DNA from: an uncultured Myxococcales bacterium
GTDB lineage: Bacteria; Myxococcota_A; UBA9042
Reading direction: 5' to 3'
Assembly: GCA_903924465.1 (NCBI GenBank)
Contig: CAIYBN010000079.1
Coordinates: 1-64,000 of the forward strand
DNA length: 64,000 nucleotides
Position numbers and translations under genes: made by a program. Within the stretch, counting starts at the first letter, position 1. Every line of letters begins with the position of its first letter. The notes beneath the pieces were generated by a model, which saw nothing but the letters and a program-made list of their open reading frames with translations, ran no database searches and had not been told where the DNA came from. Of the stretch, positions 44,886 to 53,123 are shown one piece after another.

Positions 44886-45994
44886 ACACAAGCCTCCGCC
44901 ATCTTTTGCTGCTCGGTTCCCTGGTTCTGACGACTGTCGCTTGCGCGACGGGCGGCGAAGTTCAGGAAGAGTCGGCCAAGCTGAGCGAAACCCTGCGTCA
45001 GGTCAAAGTGCCGGCGTACTACTGTGCCCCCAAGGATCTGGCGCTGGCGGAAGCCTTCCTGGATTTTGCCAACCTGGAATCCAGCTACGGCGACATGCTG
45101 AGCGCGGGTCACAATTTGGAGATCGCCAAGGAGCACACGGCCAAGGCGGCGGCGGTCAAGGACCAGAAAGGCTGCTGCCCGGATCGCGACGGCGATCGAA
45201 TTTGCGACGCCGATGACAAGTGCCCGGATGATCCGGAGGATTTTGACAACGACGAGGACACCGACGGTTGCCCGGAATACGACCGCGACAACGACGGCAT
45301 CAAGGATCAGTTCGATCGCTGCCCGGACCAGCCCGAGGACAAGGACGGCTTTTTGGATGAAGACGGCTGCCCGGATCCGGACAACGACAACGACGGCATC
45401 CTGGACGCCAAGGACAAGTGCCCGAACTTTGCGGAAGACAAGGACGGCTTTGAGGATCAGGACGGCTGCCCGGACGTCGACAACGACGGCGATGGCATCA
45501 TCGACTTCCCGCAGCGGCTCGACAAATGCCCGGACAAGCCGGAGACGTTCAACGGTCTGGACGACGAAGACGGCTGCCCGGATGAGCTGCCGCCGCCGCC
45601 GCCGGAGCCGAAGAAATACGACACGATCGAGGTCGAGAACGACAAGATCGTCTTCAAGAAGCAAATCCAGTTTGCCGTCAACAAGGCGACGATCGTCGGC
45701 GACGTGAGCCAGAAGATTCTGGACGAATGCACCGCGGCGCTCAAGGACAAGAGCGAAGTGCGCGTGCAGGTGGAGGGCCACACGGACTCGACCGGCAACG
45801 CGAAGAAAAACAAGAAGCTGTCGCAGGCGCGTGCGGCGTCGGTCGTGGCAGCACTGGTGGAGCGCGGCATTGGCCGCAGCCGTCTTGTGCCGGTGGGCTT
45901 TGGTCCCGATCGCCCGCTGGATCCGGCGAAAAACAAGGCTGCGTACGAAAAGAATCGGCGCGTCGAGTTCAACTTCCTGCCCCCGGATAAGTAA
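44882..45994 (+). CDS. OmpA-family lipoprotein with thrombospondin type 3 repeats
   Basis: The 370-residue protein has a lipobox (TVAC, Cys21), a helical N-terminal part related to DUF4398, and about five calcium-binding thrombospondin type 3 units between residues 98 and 235 (for example DRDGDRICDADDKCPDD). The OmpA peptidoglycan-binding domain follows (VEGHTDSTGNAKKN, then KNRRVEFNFL at the end). It probably anchors the outer membrane to peptidoglycan, with a rigid, calcium-stabilised linker. It is the second gene of a two-gene unit. Confidence 0.88.
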   Translation: MNTSLRHLLLLGSLVLTTVACATGGEVQEESAKLSETLRQVKVPAYYCAPKDLALAEAFLDFANLESSYGDMLSAGHNLEIAKEHTAKAAAVKDQKGCCPDRDGDRICDADDKCPDDPEDFDNDEDTDGCPEYDRDNDGIKDQFDRCPDQPEDKDGFLDEDGCPDPDNDNDGILDAKDKCPNFAEDKDGFEDQDGCPDVDNDGDGIIDFPQRLDKCPDKPETFNGLDDEDGCPDELPPPPPEPKKYDTIEVENDKIVFKKQIQFAVNKATIVGDVSQKILDECTAALKDKSEVRVQVEGHTDSTGNAKKNKKLSQARAASVVAALVERGIGRSRLVPVGFGPDRPLDPAKNKAAYEKNRRVEFNFLPPDK

Positions 45995-45997
45995 GCG

Positions 45998-46040
45998 CCC
46001 CGGCGGCGAATACTTGGAGCCGCAAACCAGCTTGCTGGTT
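45998..46040. repeat. 43-bp repeat, copy 1, with internal hairpin
   Basis: This copy and the one at 46073-46115 match at 42 of 43 bases. The 3' half holds a perfect hairpin (AAACCAGC-TT-GCTGGTTT, 46024-46041). GCGCCCC at 45995-46001 and GGGGCGC at 46043-46049 can form an outer stem around the whole copy. It sits directly after the OmpA stop and lacks a T-run. Confidence 0.8.
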
Positions 46041-46072
46041 TAGGGGCGCGCGCTAGCCGCCGACCAAGCAGG

Positions 46073-46115
46073 CCCCGGCGGCGAATACCTGGAGCCGCAA
46101 ACCAGCTTGCTGGTT
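46073..46115. repeat. 43-bp repeat, copy 2
   Basis: This is the second copy, beginning 75 bases after the first, with a single C/T difference (TACCTGG versus TACTTGG). The AACCAGC-TT-GCTGGTT hairpin is kept, but the outer stem is weaker. It lies 32 bases before the end of the convergent ferredoxin gene. The pair may be a dispersed palindromic repeat family or a two-hairpin transcription end. Confidence 0.8.
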
Positions 46116-46146
46116 GAGGGACGCGCCCGCGGTGCCCTCCCGACCG

Positions 46147-46434
46147 TCAGGCTTTCACCAGCTTGATCGCCTTCCCCCGACACACCATCACGCAAAGTCC
46201 GCACGAATGACAGGCCACCGGGTGCGCGACGCGTGCTTGGCGGTTGCCGTGCGCCCGCGCCTTGAGCCTGCCGATGAGCGACATGGCCGCCCTGTGCTCC
46301 GCCGTCACCGTGACCATCGTGAACACGCCGTGGGGGCAGACGCGCACGCAATCTTCCTTGCCTTCGCAGCGGTTGGGATCAATCGCCGGAAGCACGCCAC
46401 GCGGCTTGGCGTCCGAATCGTGTGGGGCTTCCAC
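46147..46434 (-). CDS. ferredoxin-like protein with two iron-sulphur motifs
   Basis: The product is 95 residues from GTG 46434, with TGAGG six bases upstream, inside and just after the stop of the preceding lipoprotein gene. The second motif, CHSCGLCVMVC, has all four Cys but Arg instead of Pro after the last. The first reads CEGKEDCVRVCP: the Cys expected at the fourth position is Lys, leaving three. Seven Cys in total suggest one complete 4Fe-4S cluster plus a 3Fe- or atypical cluster. This variant form occurs in several ferredoxin families. The electron partner is unknown. Confidence 0.78.
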   Translation of the reverse strand: MEAPHDSDAKPRGVLPAIDPNRCEGKEDCVRVCPHGVFTMVTVTAEHRAAMSLIGRLKARAHGNRQARVAHPVACHSCGLCVMVCRGKAIKLVKA

Positions 46435-46442
46435 CACGCGCC

Positions 46443-47201
46443 TCAGTTGCCCTGGGGCAAGAAGACGCCGCAGTCGGTCTGCGCGCACGCCCAGGTGCTG
46501 GCGAACAAGCCCGGTGCGGCGCCGGTCGTGGGTGCGCAGCCGCTCCAGCAGCTCGGGTCGGTGCATTCCAGGACGCAGTTGAGCGCCTGGTTGCAGGTCG
46601 CGTCCAACAAGCACGGATCGGCGTCGGTGGCGCACTTGCCGGTGACGCAACTGGCGAGCGGGCCGATCGTCGTGTCGCAGTCCATCGAACAGAAGGTCGT
46701 TTCGTCACCCTCGCATTTGCCGTTGCCGCAGGTGTTCGGCGGCAGGTTGCTCAGGTCGCAGTTGGCCTTGGTGCAGTTGGCGAGGCCGGTGAAGACGCCC
46801 AACGCCGTGAGATCGTTCTTCAACGGGTCGGCGCACTTGTTGGGGCAGACGCTGTCGGTCTTGGGGCAGGCGAACACGCAGGCGAGCACGCTGCTGCAGG
46901 TGGCGTTCTTCTGACAAGACGTCACGTTGCTGGCGCACTTGTCCTGCCAGCACTGGAAGACCTGATCCTGGGTGACGCCGACGTCCACTTCGCCGCTGTC
47001 GGCGCCCGCGCTGTCGCCGCTGTCCTTGCTGGCTGTGTCGCTGGCCTTGATTTCGCTGCCGGTGCTGTCGCCAACCTGGCCGTCGCCCGTGGCGTCCTTG
47101 GCGACGTACACGCCACCGCCGCCACCGTTGGTCGTCGCGCTGCAGCTGGCGAGCAGCAGGATGGCGCCGGTCAGCCAGCGAAATGGGATACGCAAGTGCA
47201 T
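46443..47201 (-). CDS. Cys-rich lipoprotein
   Basis: The 252-residue lipoprotein has the lipobox LLASC (Cys20), then a Gly run and an Asp/Ala/Ser-rich linker (about 28-75). The C-terminal two thirds contain over 25 cysteines in patterns such as CWQDKC, CQKNATCSSVLACVFAC and CGNGKCEGDETTFCSMDC, which would form disulphides outside the cell. This type is common in myxobacteria and Bradymonadales and has no known enzymatic function. GAGG precedes the ATG; the ferredoxin gene begins 8 bases after the stop. Confidence 0.78.
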   Translation of the reverse strand: MHLRIPFRWLTGAILLLASCSATTNGGGGGVYVAKDATGDGQVGDSTGSEIKASDTASKDSGDSAGADSGEVDVGVTQDQVFQCWQDKCASNVTSCQKNATCSSVLACVFACPKTDSVCPNKCADPLKNDLTALGVFTGLANCTKANCDLSNLPPNTCGNGKCEGDETTFCSMDCDTTIGPLASCVTGKCATDADPCLLDATCNQALNCVLECTDPSCWSGCAPTTGAAPGLFASTWACAQTDCGVFLPQGN

Positions 47202-47307
47202 GGTTCCTCTTCGTAATCAGCCGCACGTCGGCCGTGCGCCGGAGAATAGCGGGTTCCATCCGCAACTGCCACTTGCCAAGAGGCGCGACACGGGAAACCA
47301 TGCGCGC

Positions 47308-49635
47308 ATGAAGGTACTGCACGCACTCCTGATGTTCCTGGTCCTGCCGCTGGCGGCTTGTGGGCAATCGACCGCAACGGTCACCGACGACGCGACGGCG
47401 GACACGGAAGCGTTGCCGGACGACGTCACGGCGGATGTGCCGGCGTATCAGCCCGACCTGCCTGCGCTCGCGCTCGCCGGGGATCCAACCTCGTTTGTCG
47501 ATCCGCGTATCGGCACCGACGGCGGTGGCAACGTGTTCTTTGGCGTGACGCTGCCGCACGGCATGATCAAGCTGGGGCCGGACACGGACAATGGCAACCA
47601 GGACATCAAAGGCTACCAGTGGAATGCTACGAAGATTCAGGGCTTTTCGCACACGCACTTGGATGGGCCGGGTGGCAGTGCGTACGGCTACGGCCAGATC
47701 GCGCTGCTGCCGACGATGGGCACGCGCACGGTGATCGAGGCCGACTACGCCGCGACGTATGACCGCGAGACGCAGATCGCCACGCCGATCCGCTACGCGG
47801 TGACCCTGCCCGAGCACGGCATCCACGTTGATCTCGCCGCGACGCGTCACTGCGGCGTGCACAGCTACCAGTTCCCCGCGGGCACGGCGCGGGTGCTTGT
47901 CGATTTTGGCCACACGCGCGGCAAGAGCGTGGGTGGGCACGTGGGCGTGACCGGGGCGACCGTGAGCGGCCGCGGCGACTACAACGTCGATCCGGCGATC
48001 AGCGGGCTGTTGCAGGACAAGAAACCGACCGTCGGCCTGTCCTCGGTATTTGCCCACGTGGCGTTTGACGCGCCACCGACCACCAGCGGCGTCTGGCAGA
48101 ATCGCAAGGACGTGGCGGGCACGACGACCGATGGCGTGGACGCTGGCGCCTGGCTGGAGTGGCAAAGCGACAAGCCGCAGACCGTCACAGCACGGGTCTG
48201 TCTGTCCCTGATTTCCAACGATCTGGCGCTGAAGCATTTCCACGATGAAGTCGAGAACCAGACACAGGACAAGCTCTGGGACGCGGCCAAGCAGGAATGG
48301 AACGGTCTGCTCGGGCGGATCCAGGTTGAGACGCCGACCCAGGTGGACCTGACCAGGTTCTACACCGCGCTCTACCACGCCATGCTGCAGCCCGTCGACT
48401 ACACGGAAGATGGGCAGTTCATGAACAATTCAAAGGAAGTCGCGACGGTGCAGTCGACGGCCGGCAAGCACTTCTACACCGACGACTGGTGCGTGTGGGA
48501 CACGACACGGACGACGCATCCGCTGTTGACGCTGATCGAGCCGGAAGTGGTCGGCGACATGCTGCAGTCGCTGCTGTGGATGACCGGCCCGGAAGGCTAC
48601 CTGCCCAAGTGTCCGTGGCAAGCAACCGGAGATTCCCGTGTGATGACAGGCAATTTCACGTTCTGCGTGATGGCGGACGCCGTGGTCAAAGGCTTGAAGG
48701 ATTTCGACACGGCAGCGGCGATGGCGACGATGCAGCACGGCGCGCTGACGGATTCGGTCAATCCGGGCGATGACGGCCTGTGCGGCTATTTGAACCAGGG
48801 ATCGCCGCCGTTCTATGTGCAAAATGGCTGGGTGCCGCAGGAATGCGATTTTACCCAAAGCGCGTCGATGACGCTTGAGCACAGCTATTCCGACTGGTGC
48901 CTGGGCCAATATGCCCACGCGCTCGGCAACGAGGACTTGGCCAAGCAGATGGCGCCGCGTGGCAACAATTGGCAGAACGGCTGGGGGCCGCACAATTATC
49001 CGCAAGTGCGCGCGGCCGACGGTTCGTGGCTGGAACCGTTTGACCCGGCGGCGTCGACGGGCTTTACCGAAGCGACGGCGTGGATCTACCAGTGGCTGGT
49101 GCCGCAGGATCGCTGCGGGCTGGTGGCGAAGATCGGCGGTCATGCGGCGACATTGCAGCGGCTGAACGACTTCTTTGACGGCGGCCACTTCGACATGGGC
49201 AACGAGCCGGACTTTCATGCGCCGTGGCTGTATTGCGACGTGGGTCGACCGGATTTGGCGAGTGAGCGCGTGCACAAGCTGATGGCGGAGCAGTTCACGG
49301 CGAATCCCAATGGCCTGCCGGGCAACGACGACGCGGGGGCGATGTCCGGCTGGTTCGTGTTCGCGGCGCTGGGCCTGTATCCCGTCGCGCCGGGCGATGG
49401 CCTCTACACGCTGACGGCGCCGCTGGTGCCGCGGGCGGAAATCCATGTCGGCGGCAAGATCGTCCGGCTGGAAGCGCCCGGTGCGCCGACCGCTCAGCAC
49501 ATCGTCAGCGCCAAGTGGAATGGCCAGCCGTTGACGGAGCCGCGTATCGCCCACAGCGCGCTCGTCCAAGGTGGTTTTCTGGAATTGACGTTGACCGCAG
49601 GCGACAGCGCGTGGGGCGTCAACGCTTGTCCGTAG
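47308..49635 (+). CDS. GH92-family alpha-mannosidase lipoprotein
   Basis: This is a 775-residue glycoside hydrolase from ATG 47308, with the lipobox LAAC (Cys18). GH92 hallmarks are in order: VDPRIGTDGGGN, PHGMIKLGPDTDNG, GFSHTHLDGPGG, SMTLEHSYSDWCLGQ, GNEPDFHAPWLY and GNDDAGAMSGWFVFAALGLYPV. GH92 enzymes are calcium-dependent exo-mannosidases (mostly alpha-1,2) that release mannose from high-mannose N-glycans or yeast mannan by inversion. Lipid anchoring suggests outer-surface digestion of eukaryotic or yeast glycans, which fits a predatory or scavenging lifestyle. Confidence 0.9.
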   Translation: MKVLHALLMFLVLPLAACGQSTATVTDDATADTEALPDDVTADVPAYQPDLPALALAGDPTSFVDPRIGTDGGGNVFFGVTLPHGMIKLGPDTDNGNQDIKGYQWNATKIQGFSHTHLDGPGGSAYGYGQIALLPTMGTRTVIEADYAATYDRETQIATPIRYAVTLPEHGIHVDLAATRHCGVHSYQFPAGTARVLVDFGHTRGKSVGGHVGVTGATVSGRGDYNVDPAISGLLQDKKPTVGLSSVFAHVAFDAPPTTSGVWQNRKDVAGTTTDGVDAGAWLEWQSDKPQTVTARVCLSLISNDLALKHFHDEVENQTQDKLWDAAKQEWNGLLGRIQVETPTQVDLTRFYTALYHAMLQPVDYTEDGQFMNNSKEVATVQSTAGKHFYTDDWCVWDTTRTTHPLLTLIEPEVVGDMLQSLLWMTGPEGYLPKCPWQATGDSRVMTGNFTFCVMADAVVKGLKDFDTAAAMATMQHGALTDSVNPGDDGLCGYLNQGSPPFYVQNGWVPQECDFTQSASMTLEHSYSDWCLGQYAHALGNEDLAKQMAPRGNNWQNGWGPHNYPQVRAADGSWLEPFDPAASTGFTEATAWIYQWLVPQDRCGLVAKIGGHAATLQRLNDFFDGGHFDMGNEPDFHAPWLYCDVGRPDLASERVHKLMAEQFTANPNGLPGNDDAGAMSGWFVFAALGLYPVAPGDGLYTLTAPLVPRAEIHVGGKIVRLEAPGAPTAQHIVSAKWNGQPLTEPRIAHSALVQGGFLELTLTAGDSAWGVNACP

Positions 49636-49667
49636 GGCCGTCGGGTCCGCAGTTTGGAGGTCTGGCC

Positions 49668-50273
49668 ATGCAATCCGCTTATGCTGCGCAGCGTTCCGCG
49701 ATCACCCGCGCCGTGCCAGATGGTCTCTACACCATCCGCCGACCGTGGCTGTCCTTTTTCAACCGGACGTTTCGCGTGACCGATTCCAGCGGCCAGCTCG
49801 TCGCGTACGTGCGTCACCCGCTGATGCGGATGCGCGAGCAATTCCAGATCTTTGCCGACGAAGCGATGCAACAGCCTTTGGCCACGATTCAGTCGCGGCA
49901 GATCGTGGCGGTCAATCGCACCTACGACGTGACCGATGCGGCGAGCGGCGGCTGGCTGGGCACGCTGCGGTCGCGCGGGCTGAAATCGATGGTGCGCGAT
50001 ACGTGGGAGCTGCTGGATCAAGGCGAGCAGCCGCGCGGCATCCTGGAAGAGATCGGCTTGTCCTGGCTGCGGCGGATCTTTCCGCTCCTGCTGGGCCATT
50101 GGCACGTGCAGTTGGGCGCACAGGAAGTGGCCAAAGTGGATCAGGTCTTCCGTTTCTTCATCAAGGAATACCGCCTGACCGTCGCGGCTGAGGGCCGCAA
50201 TGTCGACAGCCGGTTCCTGTTGGCGTGCGCACTCCTGGCGCTGATGCGGGAAAATCACCGCGAGCAATCCTGA
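49668..50273 (+). CDS. phospholipid scramblase/LURP-one-related (tubby-like) protein
   Basis: The 201-residue product begins at ATG 49668, with GGAGG upstream. It has no signal peptide. Alternating strands such as FFNRTFRVTDSSGQLVAYVR, FQIFADEAMQQPLATIQSRQ and YDVTDAASGGWLGTLRSRG are the pattern of the scramblase/LURP-one twelve-stranded barrel fold, with a hydrophobic core helix near the C-terminus. The bacterial members have no proven role; lipid or membrane association is possible. Confidence 0.75.
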   Translation: MQSAYAAQRSAITRAVPDGLYTIRRPWLSFFNRTFRVTDSSGQLVAYVRHPLMRMREQFQIFADEAMQQPLATIQSRQIVAVNRTYDVTDAASGGWLGTLRSRGLKSMVRDTWELLDQGEQPRGILEEIGLSWLRRIFPLLLGHWHVQLGAQEVAKVDQVFRFFIKEYRLTVAAEGRNVDSRFLLACALLALMRENHREQS

Positions 50274-50318
50274 GCCCAAGTCTTGCCATCGCCATCCGGC
50301 TGCACTTTGAGGACCCGC

Positions 50319-51887
50319 GTGAAGTCTCTGATCGTTTTCAAGCATTCCAAGTGGTTGGCGGTGTCGATTCTGTGCGTGGGCTGTAGCTCGTCCGCCGTGG
50401 ATGCAACTGGCAGCGATGCTTTTGGTGATGATCTCGGCTTTTCCACCAAATTCGACATCGTTCAGGCCGATGTTCAGGTGCCCAAGGACAGCGGCCCGGA
50501 CGCAGCGGCTGTTGCCGATGCGGCCAAGGACGTGGCGGATGTCAAAGCGGACGCGGCCGATGCGGTCGCGGGGACGGATGCCGCCTCCGACGGGATTGAG
50601 GACGCCGACCTGGCGGACGCTGCGGCGGACAGCGCGGTGTTTGACAGTCCGGATGCGGCTGCCGTCGAAGCCGACGCATCTCAGGACGTTGGCGCCGTAG
50701 ACGTTGGTGTCGCAGATGTTGGTGTCGCGGATGTTGATGCCGCGGACATTGGTATCGCGGATGCTTTCGACGATGCCGATAGCCTGCCGGCCTGCAACCC
50801 GGCCAATGCGGTGACGGAGATCTGCAACGGCATCGACGACAACTGCAACGGCGTCACCGACGAGGGCGTATGCGACGACGGCAACCTGTGCACCGCCGAT
50901 ACGTGCGTGCCGGCCACAGGCTGCGCGCATACGCCGACGACCGGCGCGTGCGACGACGGCAACGCTTGCACGAGCAACGACCAATGCGCGAGCGCTACCT
51001 GCCAAGGCTCGACCAGCAGTTGCGATGACGGCGACCCGTGCACGACCGACTCCTGCTTGCCCGCCAGCGGCTGCGCCCATGCCCAGACCTGCTTGGGACT
51101 CCCGGTCGCAGATGCTGGCAACACTTACGCGGAAGGCCTGAACGCCGCCGGCACGATCCTCGCTTGGGGAAACGCCGCCACACCGCCGACTGGCACCTAC
51201 GCGCAAATCTCCGCGGGCTACTATTTTGCCTGTGCGGTCGAAACCGGCGGCAGCATGACCTGTTGGGGCGCCAATACGCCGTCGGCGCTCAACGCCAAGC
51301 AGTCCGGGATCAAACAAGTCTCCGTCGGCAAACCGCACGCGTGCGTGATCCAGTCGAACGACACCGTCAAATGCTGGGCCTACAGCGGCACCGCGACGAC
51401 GACGGGCATCCCCACCGGCGCGTTCGTGCAGGTCTCCTGCGGCGCCAACCACAGCTGTGCGTTGCGCGCCGATGGCACGGTCGCCTGTTGGGGTGACAAC
51501 AGCGCCAAGCAATGCTCCGTTCCAGCCGGCGAAACGTTCAGCCAGATCGCCGCTGGCACCAACTTTACTTGCGGCGTGCGCAAATCCGGCAGCGGGATCG
51601 TGTGCTGGGGCAGCAATGCCGGTTCTGCCGTATCCGGCGCGCCCAACACAGGCAGCTTCCTCGCAGTTGTCGCCGGCAACATGGCGTGCGCGATTCAGTC
51701 CGACCACACGGCGATCTGCTGGACGACGACCAGCTACGGCTCGTCCACGCCGCCCGCCAACAGCAAATGGCAGTCGTTGGGCGCGGGCCAGGACATTGTC
51801 TGCGGCGTGCTGATCGACAAGACCGTCCAATGCTTTGGCGATGACCTGGACAGCGTCATATCCGGCGTGCCCCAAACCGGCTGGTAG
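50319..51887 (+). CDS. RCC1-type lipoprotein with MopE-like and Cys-rich repeats
   Basis: From GTG 50319, with GAGGA six to seven bases upstream, the product is 522 residues with the lipobox VGC (Cys22). A long Ala/Asp/Val-rich linker (about 28-155) includes a tandem 15-base repeat. Then ICNGIDDNCNGVTDEG matches the MopE-type putative metal-binding motif, followed by CDDGNLCTADTC-like Cys repeats. The C-terminal ~250 residues have RCC1-like blades (YFACAVETGGSMTCWG, HSCALRADGTVACWG). It is probably a surface protein; ligand unknown. This combination is characteristic of myxobacteria and Bradymonadales. Confidence 0.8.
   Translation: MKSLIVFKHSKWLAVSILCVGCSSSAVDATGSDAFGDDLGFSTKFDIVQADVQVPKDSGPDAAAVADAAKDVADVKADAADAVAGTDAASDGIEDADLADAAADSAVFDSPDAAAVEADASQDVGAVDVGVADVGVADVDAADIGIADAFDDADSLPACNPANAVTEICNGIDDNCNGVTDEGVCDDGNLCTADTCVPATGCAHTPTTGACDDGNACTSNDQCASATCQGSTSSCDDGDPCTTDSCLPASGCAHAQTCLGLPVADAGNTYAEGLNAAGTILAWGNAATPPTGTYAQISAGYYFACAVETGGSMTCWGANTPSALNAKQSGIKQVSVGKPHACVIQSNDTVKCWAYSGTATTTGIPTGAFVQVSCGANHSCALRADGTVACWGDNSAKQCSVPAGETFSQIAAGTNFTCGVRKSGSGIVCWGSNAGSAVSGAPNTGSFLAVVAGNMACAIQSDHTAICWTTTSYGSSTPPANSKWQSLGAGQDIVCGVLIDKTVQCFGDDLDSVISGVPQTGW
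50701..50760 (+). repeat. four tandem 15-bp repeats in the RCC1 lipoprotein linker
   Basis: Four consecutive 15-base units, starting at 50701, 50716, 50731 and 50746, follow the pattern ryrTTgrTrtCGCrG and encode VDVGVADVGVADVDAADIGIAD. Units differ at two to five bases. They lie in the low-complexity Asp/Ala/Val linker, so length changes by slippage would be tolerated. Confidence 0.75.
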
Positions 51888-51889
51888 GA

Positions 51890-52969
51890 TTAGCCCAGCT
51901 TTGCCGCCAACGCCTTGACGATGCCCGCGGCTTCCTCCGCCTGAATCCGGCAATCGATCATCTTGGTCTGCAGCGCCGCAATTTGACCGCGCGCCGTCTT
52001 CAGTTGCTCGTGCAACCCGGCGATTTCGGCGTTCTGCTTGGCCAGCTTTGCGTGCAAGTCGGCGTTTTGACCCTCCAGCTCCGCGTTGAGCCCGGTCGCA
52101 ATGTCCAGCTTGTCCCGGAGGCCTGCCAATTCCGCGAGCACCGCGCCATCGTGTTCAGCCACGGACTCTTCGCGCAGGTCATCGGAATCCAACGCGGTCG
52201 GCTCTTCCTCGGCTTGGGTCATTTCCTCAAGCACGGCTTCGTCCAACATTTCTTCCAAGGATTCAAGGACTTCATCCTCGTCGCTCAGCTCAAACGCATC
52301 CGGCTCCAGCGTCTCGACGATTTCCTCGCCGTCCAACTCCTCCACCGCCAGTTCGCCCAGCACTTCGTTGTGCGCCGTCGCGCGGCCGGCCATCGGCGTC
52401 GTCGGCTCCTCTTCCAGCGCGTCGGACGTCAGCGTGATCACGTCCATCTGCACGGTGACCGGCAGGGAGTCCTCTTCTTCGATGATCTCGAGATCGTCTG
52501 ACGCCATTTCCTCGACTTCGTCGTCGACCACTTCCAGCGCCGCGCCGTCAATCTCAGCCACGGTGTCGTCGTCCGACTCCTCCAGCAGTTCCACGGCGTC
52601 GATTTCCTCAACCTCAGCCGCCCACAACGCCTTCAGCGCCGGCTCCAGATCCTTGTTGGCGCGTGACTGCAGCACATACTTGTCCGCGATCGTCTTGCCG
52701 CGCTGGTGGCGCTTGACCTCATCTTTCTGATCATCGCGGTAGACGACCAGAATCGGCGGCTGCGTCTGGCCTTCCGGGCGAATTTGCCCCACGGCCGCCA
52801 GTGCGCGTCGGTACGCCGGTCCCAAAACCACGACCGCGTCTGGCGTCTTGGCCAGCTGCGCCGTGACGTCTTCCACGCTGCCGACCACGATCGGCGCCGT
52901 TCCCAGCACGGTCTGGATGGTCCGTTCCAGCACGCTGGTACCGCCGAGGATGAGACAAACTTGCGACAT
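51890..52969 (-). CDS. pseudo-receiver domain with acidic linker and coiled coil (FrzS-like layout)
   Basis: The 359-residue protein has an N-terminal alpha/beta domain (about 1-118) that follows a response regulator receiver: CLILGGTS, then VVVLGPAYRRA where the phospho-Asp strand should be, then PPILVVYRDD, and KYVLQSRANKDLEPALKALW. The phospho-acceptor Asp is missing and the conserved Lys position reads Gln. The middle (about 118-275) is extremely acidic and the C-terminus is a heptad coiled coil (LNAELEGQNADLHAKLAKQN). This order resembles myxobacterial FrzS, a polar pilus-motility protein with an atypical receiver, but identity is not established. It ends two bases from the convergent RCC1 gene. 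Confidence 0.65.
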   Translation of the reverse strand: MSQVCLILGGTSVLERTIQTVLGTAPIVVGSVEDVTAQLAKTPDAVVVLGPAYRRALAAVGQIRPEGQTQPPILVVYRDDQKDEVKRHQRGKTIADKYVLQSRANKDLEPALKALWAAEVEEIDAVELLEESDDDTVAEIDGAALEVVDDEVEEMASDDLEIIEEEDSLPVTVQMDVITLTSDALEEEPTTPMAGRATAHNEVLGELAVEELDGEEIVETLEPDAFELSDEDEVLESLEEMLDEAVLEEMTQAEEEPTALDSDDLREESVAEHDGAVLAELAGLRDKLDIATGLNAELEGQNADLHAKLAKQNAEIAGLHEQLKTARGQIAALQTKMIDCRIQAEEAAGIVKALAAKLG

Positions 52970-53123
52970 GACGATCTCCGGGCTCAGGTGCAGGACAAAC
53001 GGGCTGGGCCTTGTATTGCACGCGATCTGCTATCCCTTGGTCAACAGCTTGAAATGCGAACGCAGCGGTTCTACCCTGCCGCGCCGCCACCGCACGCCGG
53101 GGCACCACACGCACGAGGCCAAA

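Noticed and set aside
45998..46115. Two direct repeats as a small CRISPR array
   Set aside because: There are only two copies, the repeat is 43 bp with an internal palindrome and GC-rich outer stem, and no cas genes are near.
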